Shown here: piece after piece, positions 48,974-59,189 of the stretch
How positions within the stretch are numbered: position 1 is the first letter of the stretch
Layout of the letters: each line of letters starts with the position of its first letter
Assembly (NCBI GenBank): GCA_905221605.1
Contig: CAJNDS010000147.1
Span: 765,773 to 829,772 of the forward strand
Direction: 5' to 3'
Length of the DNA stretch: 64,000 bases
Source: Symbiodinium natans
Taxonomy: Eukaryota > Sar > Dinophyceae > Suessiales > Symbiodiniaceae
Translations under genes and position numbers: made by a program
The notes under the pieces: generated by a model
What the model was told of the DNA's origin: nothing
The model's database searches: none
Seen by the model: only the letters and a program-made list of their open reading frames with translations

Positions 48974-49097
48974 TACCCAAAGAGCCAATACCCCTGAATC
49001 AAAGAAAAGGTACCTTCGTTTAGCAAGGGATGCTTAATTTGATTTAAGGCATATTCCTGCAAACCCTAAGCCCTAAACCCTAAACCCTACACGCTAA
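48974..49097. mobile_element. Family C element whose right end is replaced by CCCTAAA repeats
   Basis: The left end GTACCCAAAGAGCCAATACCCC and core ATTTGATTTAAGGCATATTCC are present. Where the GGTATTGGGCTCTTTGGG end should follow, CCCTAAG/CCCTAAA units begin (49062-49097). Confidence 0.65.
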
Positions 49098-49154
49098 AGA
49101 GAGCTGGCATGTTGAGGTGAGGGCCTTGCTGTCTTCGACTACGAGGCCGAGCTG

Positions 49155-49260
49155 GATTTAGGGTTTAGGGTTTAGGGCTAGGTTTTTGGGTTTAGGGTTC
49201 AGGGTTTAGGTTTAGGGTTTAGGGCTAGGGCTTTGCGTTTGGGGTTAGGGTTTTGGGTTC
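49155..49260 (+). repeat. Degenerate TTTAGGG array
   Basis: TTTAGGG, TTCAGGG and GGGCTAGG variants. Further patches lie at 49483-49520 (+) and 49563-49602 (-). Confidence 0.75.
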
Positions 49261-49685
49261 TGGGCTTCGGGTTAGGGGATCTTCATAAGGTTGCTTACAC
49301 TTCCTTCATGTACTTGTACAGCGTGGCTCGGATGTGTCTGAACGTTGCATGCCGCTTGGGTATCCCTGGATGCTACAAACCGAGAACTTAGAGCACGTGA
49401 GCTGCTAGTGGGGAAAACGTTCGTCGTTGTCCTCGTCGTCGTCACCATGAAGGGAGCGTAAGGAACCCGCGCATGTTGGGTCAGGGTTTAGAGTTTAGGG
49501 TTGAGGGTTTAGGGTTCAGGGATGCACAGGTTTTTGTAGGTTTGTGGCTTTCGGGTTTTCCTAATTAAACCTAAACCCTACACCCTAAACCCTAAACCCT
49601 AAACCTTTCAGGATCCCCTGGTGGCACAGCGCTACCTGGCTTCTACATCGGACTGCCTTCAAGGCGCGGGAGGATTGCAGCTACC

Positions 49686-49725
49686 TCAACCCTAAACCCT
49701 AAACCCTAAACCCTAAACCCTAAAT
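49686..49725 (-). repeat. CCCTAAA array
   Basis: Five clean units. Confidence 0.9.
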
Positions 49726-49769
49726 CTCGAGATCTTTTTCCGTAGGTTCAGCCAGCCTGTCGAAGACCT

Positions 49770-50018
49770 CTCCTCAAGGGACTAAAGGAAGGACCCCAAT
49801 AAGGGACTCTTCTGGGTTATTAGAGGTTCTTTGGGGAGGCTACTGAAGTATGTAGGGACTCTACTTAGTAGCTGAGCCAGTACGCTTGACCTTTTTTGGG
49901 GGGTACTAGAACCCCCTATAGAACTGCAAGTGTAAACTTTTTTGGGGGCTTATGAACTCAACAACTAAGTATATAGGGACTATACTATAGGGTATACGTA
50001 GCTAAAAGGATTCTGGGG
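49770..50018. mobile_element. Family G element with a nested family F element
   Basis: G sequence (CTCAAGGGACTAAAGGAAGG ... TATGTAGGGACTCTAC) is interrupted at 49864 by a full F element (CTTAGTAGCTGAGCCAGTAC ... ATGAACTCAACAACTAAG, to 49969). It resumes as TATATAGGGACTATAC ... GGATTCTGGGGTCCC. Confidence 0.75.
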
Positions 50019-50097
50019 TCCCTCCAAAAGCACCACCACTATCCTGGTCTGCTTGCCTTTACCATGTTGCCATGGACCTCTTCGAGGCATGTACGGG

Positions 50098-50122
50098 GGG
50101 TTTAGGGTTTAGGGTTTAGGTT
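50098..50122 (+). repeat. TTTAGGG patch
   Basis: Short. 50122-50440 holds an open - frame (112 codons, Ser/Pro/Gly-rich) that starts in unique sequence and ends in telomere-like repeats. No domain was seen and I do not call it a gene. Confidence 0.7.
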
Positions 50123-50465
50123 TTCAATCTTTAGGGATGTTTCTGGTGAGGCTGAGGGTGGTGACTTCTTGAGGTTTTTGGGGCTTCTTCCGCCGCCACC
50201 GTCACCACCACCACCAACCAAATGTCTGCACGGGACCTTGAGCAAGAAATGCAGGAACCTCCCCAAACCCTCAACCCTAGCCCCCGTAAACCCTGAACCC
50301 TGAAACCCTAAACCCCAAACATGCAGTCCCGCACTTTTCTGGCAAGGCCAGTCGTTGTGGTCGGCCCTTCCTACTGAGGCGCGCAGCTGTGCTATCGGCG
50401 TAGGGGTTGATCTACTACAGGGTTCGGACAAATTACCCAAACCTTAAACCCTAAACCCTAAACCC

Positions 50466-50600
50466 CCTCATGGTCCCTATATAGGCATCGTATAATACCC
50501 CCCAAAACCCATGTCGAAGGGTAGTTACATGGTCCCTTTATGTGGTCCCTTACCTCCTTCGGTAAATTCCCCTGTTAAAAGCCCATACTAAGGCACCATG
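50466..50600. mobile_element. Weak foldback, family R
   Basis: CTCATGGTCCCTATATAGGC and CATGGTCCCTTTATGTGGTCCC resemble the 13974 copy. Confidence 0.3.
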
Positions 50601-50639
50601 TGGTCAGGTCTCTAAAAGATGGTCTTTGGCGGGGGGTCC

Positions 50640-50745
50640 TTGTTTAGGGTTCAGGGTTTAGGGTTTAGGGTTTAGTGTTTAGGGTTTAGGGTTAAGGGTG
50701 TAGGGTTTAAGGTACCCCAAAAAGGGACCAGAATTTAGAGTACCC
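50640..50745 (+). repeat. TTTAGGG array joined to a half family I element
   Basis: TTTAGGG variants (50643-50710) run directly into GGTACCCCAAAAAGGGACCAGAATTTAGAG (50712-50741), which is half of the family I hairpin. Confidence 0.7.
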
Positions 50746-50911
50746 TAAGAACATGAGAATACCCCTGCGGACACATGTGCATCCTCGGATGACGGGTCAA
50801 TGGCCCTTAGAACCGTAAACCTTGCCCTTCACCCAACATCACTCAATCCCTCTATCCTTCACGGAATTCTACTTCTCCCAGCTATTTACTCACAATGTTT
50901 TGCGTTTTCCC

Positions 50912-50914
<3 letters not shown>

Positions 50915-50958
<44 letters not shown>

Positions 50959-51041
50959 AGACTATGACTGTAGAAAAAGGCAAGTGCAACCCCCCCCCCC
51001 CCCCCCCCAAAGACTATGACTGTAGAAAAAGGCAAGTGCAA
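50915..51041 (+). repeat. Tandem duplication of poly-C plus 33 bp unit
   Basis: A run of about 42 C is followed by a 33 bp unit (AAAGACTATGACTGTAG...), then a run of about 18 C and an exact second copy of the 33 bp unit (51009-51041). Confidence 0.9.
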
Positions 51042-51499
51042 ACCTACAAGAATAAATTACAAACCTTAACCCCAAACCCTACATTTGAGATTTCAGGCCT
51101 CAGCGAAAGCCCCCAAACTCAAAGCGCCAACAAGAACCTAAGCATTAAGTAGCCCTAAACCCTAAACCTCTCAAACCCTGAACCAACCTAGACCAACCCC
51201 GAAGCCAACCTAAGCCTAAACTCTCGGCACCCAGAACCCCGACAATTTCACCTCGAACTTCTTAGGATGTCTCCTCTTGGTATATAGCCGCAGTCGAAAG
51301 CAGTTTAACGTTTAGGGCTTGGGGTTTGGAAGTTCGGCTTTTGGGTGGCTGTGCCCCGTGCACCCTTCTTAAGCTTTACAAGCTTGTACCTCGAAACCGG
51401 AACCCTCAACTCGGTGGGGCTCGTGTCATGATGGAAAGAAGGCCCCAAGCCCCTTTGGAGGCCGAGCTCCTGCAAAACACGGAACTCAAAACCCCAAAG

Positions 51500-51582
51500 C
51501 CTAAAGCCTAAACCCTAAACCCTAAACCCTAAACCCTAAACCCTAAACCCTAAACCCTAAACCCTAAACCCTAAACCCTAAA
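51500..51582 (-). repeat. CCCTAAA array
   Basis: Twelve units, clean. 51060-51500 before it is unassigned. A short frame at + 51326-51511 has no domain. Confidence 0.95.
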
Positions 51583-51690
51583 AGCAAAGAAACAAGACTC
51601 TAGAGTCTGGCTGTCCGAGTGTGAACGACTAAAGTCTAAACCCTCAACCGCTAAGTCCCTATTTCCCTAAACCCTACAAACCCTCTAGCC

Positions 51691-51814
51691 TACAGGGTGG
51701 GGCCCCCTTACTATGCTAACTGTAGTTAAGGGACTTATAACCTAACTTAGGGTCCTTATAACCCAATTTAGGGCCCTTATAACTCTACTTATAACTAGGG
51801 GGCCCCACCCTGTA
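51691..51814. mobile_element. Foldback element with TACAGGGTGGGGCCCCCT ends (single copy seen)
   Basis: TACAGGGTGGGGCCCCCTTA on the left and TAGGGGGCCCCACCCTGTA on the right are near-exact complements. The interior has four CTTATAAC-type short repeats about 25 bp apart. Confidence 0.85.
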
Positions 51815-51954
51815 TACCCCAGGAATGTTAAGAAAAGTCGCACCACGCCAAATAGTACATAAAGGTCCATGCCACATACACCCTGAACCCTAAACCCTAC
51901 ACCCTAAAGCCTATAAATCCTAACCCTACTTGTCTACTCCATCCTGCGCCCTTA

Positions 51955-52105
51955 ATTTACCCTAAGCCCTAAACCCTAAGCCCTAAGCCCCAAGCCCTAA
52001 GCCCTAAACCCTAAACCTAAGCCCTAACCCTGAACCCTGAACCCTAAACCCTAAACCCCAAACCCTAAACCCTAAACCCTAACCCTAAACCCTAAACCCT
52101 AAGGT
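51955..52105 (-). repeat. CCCTAAA/CCCTAAG array
   Basis: A mixed array, with CCCTAAG dominant at its left end. Confidence 0.9.
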
Positions 52106-52192
52106 GGCAGCTGCCACGCTTTGCAGCGCCGGCCTCGCCGCCGCCTGCGCGGCCCTGCGCACGTGCAAGGACCGGGCTCTGGTAATGTGTTG

Positions 52193-52395
52193 GGTTTCGG
52201 GTTAGGGTTTAGGGTTTAGGGTTTAGGGTTTAGGGTTCAGGGTTCAGGGTTCAGGGTTCTGGGTTTTTTTAGGGTTTAGGGTGTTTAGGGTTAGGGTTTA
52301 TTGTTTCGGGTTTCGGGTTTAGGGTTTAGGGTGTAGGGTTCAGGGTTCTGGGTTTAGGGTTTAGGTTTTAGGTTTTTAACGCTCAGGGTCTAGGG
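52193..52395 (+). repeat. Degenerate TTTAGGG array
   Basis: TTTAGGG, TTCAGGG and TTTCGGG. A further patch with ATAGGG variants lies at 52447-52530. Confidence 0.8.
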
Positions 52396-52689
52396 TTTAA
52401 GGCGGTTGCTCCCTCAAGCCGGGCGGACTTCTAAGCCCATTGCAAAAGGGTTAGGGGTTCATAGGGTTTAGGGTTTAGGGTTCATAGGCATAGGGTTTGG
52501 GGTTTCGGGTCCATCTAGGGTTTAGGGTTGTGTTAAGGGGACCTCGAGGTCCCCTGTGGGCTTAGAGGTGGCGTAGGGGCCCAAACCCGAAGCCCTCGCA
52601 AGAAATGCCCTAAACCCCAAACCCAGGTTCTGCATCCCCTAACAACTAAACCCGAAACTTTGGGGTTCTCAAACTGCCCGCCGCGAACC

Positions 52690-53105
52690 CTAAACCCTAA
52701 ACCTACAAATCGAGAAGTTTACGAAACCCTATAGACTCTAAACCCTATAAACGCTGAACCCTATACACCCTAAACCCTGTAAAACCTAAACCTTGTAAAC
52801 CCTAAACCCTAAGCCCTGTACACCCTATAATATAAACCCAATGGACCCTCTACTGTAAACCCTGTAAACCCTACAAACCCCATGAACCCGAAATCCTAAA
52901 CCTTGTAAACCCTATAAGCCCAACAAACCCTGTAAACCCTATAAACCTATAAACCCTAAACTCTAAACCTTGTAAACCCCAAACCATAAACCCTAAACCC
53001 TAAACCCTAGACCTTGTAAACCCTAAACCCTAAACCCTAAAACCTATGCCCTAAACCCTAGACCCTAGACCCTAAACCCTAAACCCTAAACCCTAAACCC
53101 TAAAC
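52690..53105 (-). repeat. CCCTGTAAA/CCCTATAAA variant array
   Basis: About 300 bp of 8-9 bp variants (CCCTGTAAA, CCCTATAAA, CCTTGTAAA), then canonical CCCTAAA from about 53020. Confidence 0.85.
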
Positions 53106-53369
53106 CCCAACAGAGATCCCCCGTGGCATGAAGTGGCCGTCCAGGGCTGGAACGATGAGGCGATTAGCCTCGGCTGCCGGGAGCGCGCCTACAAGGAAAC
53201 GACAGGTGCGATGACTTAGGGTCTAGGGTTTAGGGTTTAGTGTTCGGCTGGAAAAAAGGGTTCGGCTGGAAGTCCTGCTATACCGATGATTGGGGTGATG
53301 TTTGGGGCCGGGCTTTAGGTGTGTACGTGGACGTTGTTCTCTAGATATGAACTTTCGGCAGGGCTTAGC

Positions 53370-53408
53370 CTAATCCCTAAACCCTAAACCCTAACCCTAA
53401 ACCCTAAG
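53370..53408 (-). repeat. CCCTAAA patch
   Basis: Short array. A TTTAGGG patch lies at 53218-53240. Confidence 0.8.
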
Positions 53409-53534
53409 GAGCTGAGCCCTTAGGGCACTTACAACCTGCATTTCTAGCCAGCTTGCTACGTTCACTCAGCCCCCTTCTACCTCTTCCAACAGCCACCATC
53501 CATGTCTAAGGCTCTAAGGACGCTCATTTTAGGG

Positions 53535-53592
53535 TTTTTGAGCCCAAAAGTCTTCTTATGCAAGGTTTTTGGGCTATTTTGAGCCTAAGGGT
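53535..53592 (+). repeat. Dispersed repeat U, copy 1
   Basis: GCCCAAAAG, TATGCAAGG and GGGCTATTTTGAGCCTAAGGG occur in the same order, inverted, at 63857-63905. Confidence 0.6.
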
Positions 53593-53949
53593 AAGGGTCC
53601 ATGTAGCCCAAAAGCTGCTATGTAGGAACACCTTATGGCCTAAGTCTCCACCGCATGGGCATATGGACCCGAAGGGCTCTCACGCATGCCACACCTGAGA
53701 GAGCACCCAGCAAGGTTGGTGTGGGAGTTGCAGCCTTGTATGGGGGGTAGCTCTCTCAATCGAATTATGGGACCCAAACAGGGGCCTTCATGTAGAGAAG
53801 TACTCGTATGATAGGGCCGCCAAGAAAAACGCATCCCCACAAACCCTCAACCTGGTAGCAAAACCCTGCAGCGAATACCACTAAGCATGGCATGCTGCTT
53901 GAATTAAATCATGGGCCTTGTTGAACTATTGAAGCCTCAGTTCGAGGAA

Positions 53950-54220
53950 CCGTAAACCCTAAACCCTCAAGACTAAGCCCTAAGTTCCAAGAACCCTAAA
54001 CCCTAAAGCCTAAACCCTAAGTCCCAAGAACCCTAAACCCCAAACCCCAAACCCCAAACCCCAAACCCAAACCCCAAACCGCCCTAACCCCAAACCCCAA
54101 ATGCCAAACCCCAAACCCTAAACCCCAAACCCCAAACCCCAAACCCCAAACCCCAAACCCCAAACCCTAAACCCTAAACCCTAAACCCCAAACCCTAAAC
54201 CCTAAACCCCAAGCCACCTT
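53950..54220 (-). repeat. CCCTAAA to CCCCAAA array
   Basis: Mostly CCCCAAA at 54030-54165, with CCCTAAA on both sides. Confidence 0.9.
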
Positions 54221-54313
54221 CCAGCGGCACAGGGGCGACATTTCGAGGCCTCTCCGCGCCGCAGCTGGCCGAGTTCATGCTGGCGAGGCCAGGCTCAGGA
54301 GGATGTTTCCGAA

Positions 54314-54556
54314 GTTTAGGGTTTAGGGGTTTAGGGGTTTAGGGGTTTAGGGGTTTAGGGTTTTTAGGGTTTAGGGTTAGGGGTTAGGGGGGTTTAGGGG
54401 TTTAGGGGTTTAGGGTTTAGGGTTTAGGGTTTAGGGGGGTTTAGGGGTTAGGGGTTAGGGGGTTAGGGGTTTAGGGGTTTAGGGGTTTAGGGGTTTAGGG
54501 GTTTAGGGGTTTAGGGGTTTAGGGGTTTAGGGGTTTAGGGGTTTAGGGGTTTAGGG
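54314..54556 (+). repeat. TTTAGGGG 8-mer array
   Basis: About 240 bp dominated by GTTTAGGG(G) 8-mers, an extra-G variant that is locally homogeneous. Confidence 0.92.
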
Positions 54557-54564
54557 TAAGCTTT

Positions 54565-54878
54565 GTGACCTCGCGGCTGATAGGGCTGCAAGTTGGCAGT
54601 CTCCTCGAGATGGACCTTGCACTTGCCATGGAGAGGGCTTCTTGGACTGAAGCCTTCAGGGCCAGCTCTGCAGTGGCATGGCTCCGTACGGTATGCCGTC
54701 CCAGGCCAGCTCTGCAGTGCAGCTTCTTTGGCTGCAGAGTACGGGCTGCGGCAGGTGTCCTAACCGACCTGGGATGCTTCCTACTTCTGCTGAGTTTTTG
54801 TTCTCCCATATGCAGAGGGACCCCGACAGGCCCTTATTACTGGAACTCCTGCTCTTTCAGGCTTTGACGTCATGTTAA
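54565..54878 (+). CDS. Possible exons, unrecognised
   Basis: Two frames look coding-like in successive parts. The 54565 frame comes first (MDLALAMERASWTEAFRASS). The 54678 frame follows, with RPGMLPTSAEFLFSHMQRDP and PDRPLLLELLLF near its end, and stops at 54876-54878. A 16 bp direct repeat (GGCCAGCTCTGCAGTG, 54659 and 54703) may have caused the frame change, so this could be a frameshifted fragment. No domain was recognised. Confidence 0.3.
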
Positions 54879-55439
54879 TTACCTAGAGTACCAGGTTTCG
54901 TGCGGACCTGATTCGACAACTATAGGGTTTGTTACCAGTATTCAGCTGATGCCCGATGCTTTCCTTGACACACTTCCTGAGTGATCAGCGCGTAAAAAAA
55001 GGGGTTTTGGGTTGAGGCTTTGGGGGGGGTCTAAGGTTTGGTAAGAGAAACGGGCTTTTTCCATGCGAGCCCGAAGCTCGCATGAGCAAGTTGCACGGAG
55101 CCCTCGACCCTAAGCACCAGGTTTGGGGGGACATGCTTAGGGTTTGAAGGGTTTTAGGGATTGAGGTTGAGGGTACTTGTTTTTGGTGTGGCTTATGTGT
55201 CGGACTCCCTAAAGGGTGGTCCCTTTTGTGGTCTCCTCTTTCGTCTCCCAAGAGGCCCCTTCTATCTAAAAAGTAGCCACAACCAGATCACGATACTTTG
55301 GGATCATGGCCCCACTAAACCCTAAAATTCTGATGTCAGAGTGCCCAGCCCTAAAACCTTAAACCCCTTAACCCCAAACCCTAAGCCTCTAAGCACCCAC
55401 AAATCCAGAAGTGGCAAAAACCGCCTACTAAACCCTAAA

Positions 55440-55483
55440 ACCCTAAACCCCAAACCCGAAAACCCGAACCCTAAGTGGGGGGA

Positions 55484-55514
<31 letters not shown>

Positions 55515-55585
55515 ATTGCACGATCCCCAAACCCTAAACCCTAAACCCTAAACCCTAAACCCTAAACCCTAAACCCTAAACCCTC
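55440..55585 (-). repeat. CCCTAAA arrays and poly-C
   Basis: CCCTAAA variants (55430-55475), a C-run of about 26 (55487-55512), then eight clean CCCTAAA units (55527-55585). Confidence 0.9.
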
Positions 55586-55717
55586 GTATCATGTCAACTA
55601 ACCATCTCATCGTAGATCTCCGAAGCTCGAGACCCTGCACCGGATTCCTACCTGGGCTCCGAGCCCAAAGTATACCCCTAAGATGGGAAGGAGCCCTACG
55701 GACCCTGTAAACCTCCT

Positions 55718-55830
55718 GAGTTTAGGGTTTAGGGTTCAGGGTTTAGGGTTTAGGGTTTAGGGTTTAGGGTTCAGGGTTTAGGGTTTAGGGCTTAGGGTTT
55801 AGGGGTAGGGTTTAGGGTTGAGGGTTGAGG
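55718..55830 (+). repeat. TTTAGGG array
   Basis: Fourteen units with TTCAGGG variants. Confidence 0.9.
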
Positions 55831-55987
55831 GCCCAGCCCGACTCCGAAGCCCGGCATGAATGCCCCATTCTAAGCCTCTGGGGGGGGAGGAAGAGTCCAG
55901 GCGCCTGCTGCTGTCGACTGTCCGCGCGACGCTCCTTGCATCTCCGCGGCTGGCAGACAAGTGCCCCTCCGCCTGCAGGATCGTCCA

Positions 55988-56130
55988 CCTTTCCTTTCTT
56001 TTTTTTTGTGTTTTTTGTTTCATTTATTTTTGTTTTTTCCCTTTCCTTTTCCCTTCACTTTTCCTTTCCCTTTTCCTTCTCGTTTTCTTTTCTTTTTCTT
56101 TCCTTTACTTTCCTTTCCCCCCAGCCCCCC
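55988..56130 (+). repeat. Long polypyrimidine tract
   Basis: About 140 bp of almost only C and T on +, with CCTTTCC/CTTTTCC motifs. Phe/Leu/Pro/Ser-rich frames across it are artefacts. Such tracts can precede splice acceptors, but no exon is evident. Confidence 0.85.
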
Positions 56131-56365
56131 TCCCCGGAACTTGCCCAGTTTTTCCCCACCGCCACCCCTCAGACCCCCCAACCTCTCCAGGCTTCAGAGG
56201 GGTTCACAAGAGGTTTTGGGCTTCGGGGTTACTGTAAGGGGGTGGCGGCAGGGCTTGCAAAGGCTTAGCACCCAGCTCCAACCCTTGCTCAGCTCAAGCT
56301 CCTCCTGTCACAGCGAGAAGTAGACGAAGTACACGTGCGCTCGTAAAACCATCAAAGCTTTGCAG

Positions 56366-56447
56366 ACCTTGGGGACATACGACTATAATTCCTATTATAA
56401 GGTGTGTGATCCATAAAACCTTTTAGAGTTTATTTCGTCCTCAAGGG
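56366..56447. mobile_element. Family H element, short copy
   Basis: ACCTTGGGGACATACGACTATAATTCC ... AAACCTTTTAGAGTTTATTTCG and TCCTCAAGG. Confidence 0.55.
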
Positions 56448-56576
56448 GGACAGTATGATGTTGGAAGTGCGCAGCTTTGCAGATCGTCAAGATCATTTAG
56501 GGAAAGTCCACAGTGGCTTCTCGGTAGGTCCGGCCTTTCCAACCTCTGCAGCAAGCAGAAGGCCAGGCAAGAAACT

Positions 56577-57083
56577 TCAGGAACTTTCGTGCCGAACACG
56601 CAAGCCTACGAGAAGATCCCTGTCATGGTGAAATTGGTGAGCGTCGTTGCCCGATGGATCTGCGGTTGGCGACAGGAAGGAACATGCTTCGCATCGTGCA
56701 GTCTCAGCGACCTTGTCATTGTCGAGCTTTGACAGAGGAAAAGGGCTAAGAGACCAAGAGGTTCGGCAGCATTTCGATATGGGGGCTCCAGTTTCCGAAA
56801 TTAGGGGTGGGAGGGGAGCGAGGGAGAGGGGGGCCCTATGGTTATAGTCTCGTGGTAGCAACAGGTCATAGAATTTTGAGTTCGGACCCGAAAATTTGCG
56901 GAATGCCCATTCAATCACCGAGTCTGCACTTGTCCTGACCGGCCCTACATGACACTGCCCTCGCACCTTTAGGTACCCTAAACCCTTAATCCCAGACCCT
57001 AAGCACATCACCCATGAACGGCCTCCCGCTGGGATTTTGGTGCAAAGCTCCTCAAAGCTGGGAAGTCTGAGGCTGTCTACCAA
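56577..57083 (-). CDS. Longest non-repeat ORF on minus strand, unrecognised
   Basis: A 168-codon frame on -. The N-terminal third overlaps CCCTAAA-like sequence (56976-57005), and an internal part resembles a family J end (TTTCCGAAATTAGGGG, 56791-56806). The C-terminal part (SKLDNDKVAETARCEACSFL) has ordinary composition. It may contain one real exon, but not as a whole ORF. No domain was recognised. Confidence 0.25.
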   Translation of the reverse strand: MVDSLRLPSFEELCTKIPAGGRSWVMCLGSGIKGLGYLKVRGQCHVGPVRTSADSVIEWAFRKFSGPNSKFYDLLLPRDYNHRAPLSLAPLPPLISETGAPISKCCRTSWSLSPFPLSKLDNDKVAETARCEACSFLSPTADPSGNDAHQFHHDRDLLVGLRVRHESS

Positions 57084-57334
57084 GAGTACGTAACCTAGGA
57101 ATCAAGGGCAGCTTGTTGGGGGGTAGAGGGGCTTCTAAGGGAACCTAATTACAAGCCCCCCACAAAACGGAAGACCGGCCTACCCCAAACCCCAAACCCT
57201 AAACCCTAAACCCGAAACAACCTGATTGCCTCAAGGCAACCTCAAGATGGGCCCAAGACCCCACCTGACGGCTCTAATGCAGTTTTTTTGGATGAGTTAT
57301 GAGAGGTCAAACGGTCCATTGTAGTATACAACAC

Positions 57335-57408
57335 GGGCCTAAAACCCTAAACCCTAAACCCTAAACCCTATACCCTAAACCCTAAACCCTAAACCCTAAA
57401 CCCTAAGC
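57335..57408 (-). repeat. CCCTAAA array
   Basis: Ten units. A smaller patch lies at 57182-57215. Confidence 0.9.
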
Positions 57409-57532
57409 CTTTGTGTAGACCTGCAACCCCACAGTTTATCCCAGGCAGCCCGGTCGTGCAGACGCTTCAGCCCGCGCCAGTCACGGTGCTGCTGGCCCCG
57501 TGCTCAGCAGGGAGGCACCGGCTTCAAGTTCA

Positions 57533-57617
57533 GGGTTTGGGGTTTAGGGTTTAGGGTTTAGGGGCTTAGGGGCTTAGGGGTTTAGGGTTTAGGGTTTAGG
57601 GTTTAGGGTTTAGGGCT
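57533..57617 (+). repeat. TTTAGGG array
   Basis: Eleven units with GCTTAGGG variants. Confidence 0.9.
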
Positions 57618-57920
57618 GTTGGGGCTTTCAGTGTTTAGGGGCTCCGGCTTTTGAAGTTGTGTTTTTGTTTGAGGGGGGGAGGGGTGTTGAGGGTTTTGGG
57701 TTTATCTGCGTACTCCTTTCAAGAGCCGTAGGGGCCAACATCTGAGGTGTTTCAATATTCAGCCTGTTAAGATGAAAGAATGTCGTGAGATTAAGACGGG
57801 ACACTGATGGGTCGGATTTGTCAGAAGTGGACTGCAACATGCCCAGATCCTCATGAGGGGAGCTTGCTACCCAAGACTCCAGGCATGAACAAAGTCAAGC
57901 ATGTTTCGTAATTCACAATT

Positions 57921-58024
57921 CTTACTTACTTCGCCTTTAGCTGAACTTTAAACTTTTTGGGTTTCCTTTTTTAGTAGGAATATTAAAGTTTAACCTTTTT
58001 TCCCCTTGGCCATTGGAGAAGTAA
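57921..58024. mobile_element. Weak foldback, family S
   Basis: TACTTACTTCGCC and AACTTTAAACTTTTTGGG on the left, AAAGTTTAACCTTTTTTCCCC and GGAGAAGTAAGC on the right. Confidence 0.45.
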
Positions 58025-58121
58025 GCTTAATGATCGGGTGCCAACTGCTAGCGCGAGTCCCTGAGCCACTGAAGTCAGTTCCTTTCTACACTACACACGC
58101 CGGCCCTTTTCAAATCGTGCC

Positions 58122-58340
58122 ATGGTCTCGATGTGTGCCGTTTCTGGCTTCTCGCGTCTTGTGTCTCTGTGTGATGGGCGCTTCAGCGAGTCCTTTTTGA
58201 CTCATGCCCAACAGTATCTGAAGGTCTTGCATGGAAGTTGCCCTGAGTGCAAGGACCCCTGCACTGCACAAGCCTCAAATGCCGTGAACACCCCAAGTTA
58301 CTTACATGATATACATGTTCTTTTTTTCAGCGTGTGTATA
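58122..58340 (+). CDS. Possible exon, unrecognised
   Basis: The + frame from 58122 is coding-like to about 58310, including FSRLVSLCDGRFSESFLTHA then QQYLKVLHGSCPECKDPC. It then enters TTTTTTTCAG and a TATA microsatellite. A Cys-rich CPECKDPC is the only motif. No family was recognised. An overlapping frame (+ 58006-58200) is less convincing. Confidence 0.35.
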
Positions 58341-58354
58341 TATGTAGAATATGT

Positions 58355-58385
58355 ATGTTCATATATATATATATGTATATTCTTT
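58355..58385. repeat. TA microsatellite
   Basis: Short TA/TATG run. An (ACAT)n run lies at 58687-58720. Confidence 0.85.
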
Positions 58386-58517
58386 TGTACTACATTTAGA
58401 TTTGTAGTTATTTGTGTAGAATGCCCGTGAGCCCAAACCTCATCACCCTTCCTGGGCCCGAAAACCTCATGGCAGATCCTGGTGCCTCTGTGAACTCGAA
58501 GCCGCTTAAGCCCCTTG

Positions 58518-58562
58518 GGGTTTAGGGTTTAGAGTTTAGGGTTTAGGGTTTAGGGTTTAGGG
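58518..58562 (+). repeat. TTTAGGG array
   Basis: Six units. A second clean array lies at 58957-58994. Confidence 0.9.
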
Positions 58563-58685
58563 CTCTCATTCCCTCATTTCCTACTAAGAAGCAGCTGAAG
58601 CCCCGAGGCCCCGAGACGCTACAATTCCAAAGCCCAAAAGCTTGCCCTTCGCCGCCCTCAGAAGTAGGAGCAGGCAACAGGAAGA

Positions 58686-58718
<33 letters not shown>

Positions 58719-59189
58719 CATACGCTGTTTAAATTAGAAACATGCAGTATGTATTTACCTGTATTAACGAAAGCTAGTCTTTCGTTTTTTTCTTGTTTTC
58801 ACTTACTATAGCCTGGAGCCTCGCCGGGCTACTGCTCGCATTTCTCAGCTTGTCGAGGTCGACGGGTCCGTGGTCTTCGCCATCCTCCGCAGCGGGGAAG
58901 TCCGGTGCCACCGCTGCAGCACAGGCTCGGGAGCCTGGGTGTTTCGTCAGCTCTTGGGTTTAGGGTTTAGGGTTTAGGGTTTAGGGTTTAGGGTCGGTTT
59001 ACGGCGCCACACCTTGGGGTTGAGGGCTTATACGGCTTACAAAATTTTTTGGGGGGGCGGAGGGGGGCTCAAGCGGTTGTTTGAGGGCGCCTGTGAATGA
59101 AAGTGATGGGCTAGACCCAGGGGCTGCCCTTCCCATCCTATGCAAAGACACCCAAGCCCCATCCCACCTGTGAACCCTGAGGTCTTGGA

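Noticed and set aside
55825-56323. Overlapping + frames of 120-147 codons
   Set aside because: They owe their length to the polypyrimidine tract at 55988-56130, giving Phe/Leu/Ser/Pro runs in all three frames.
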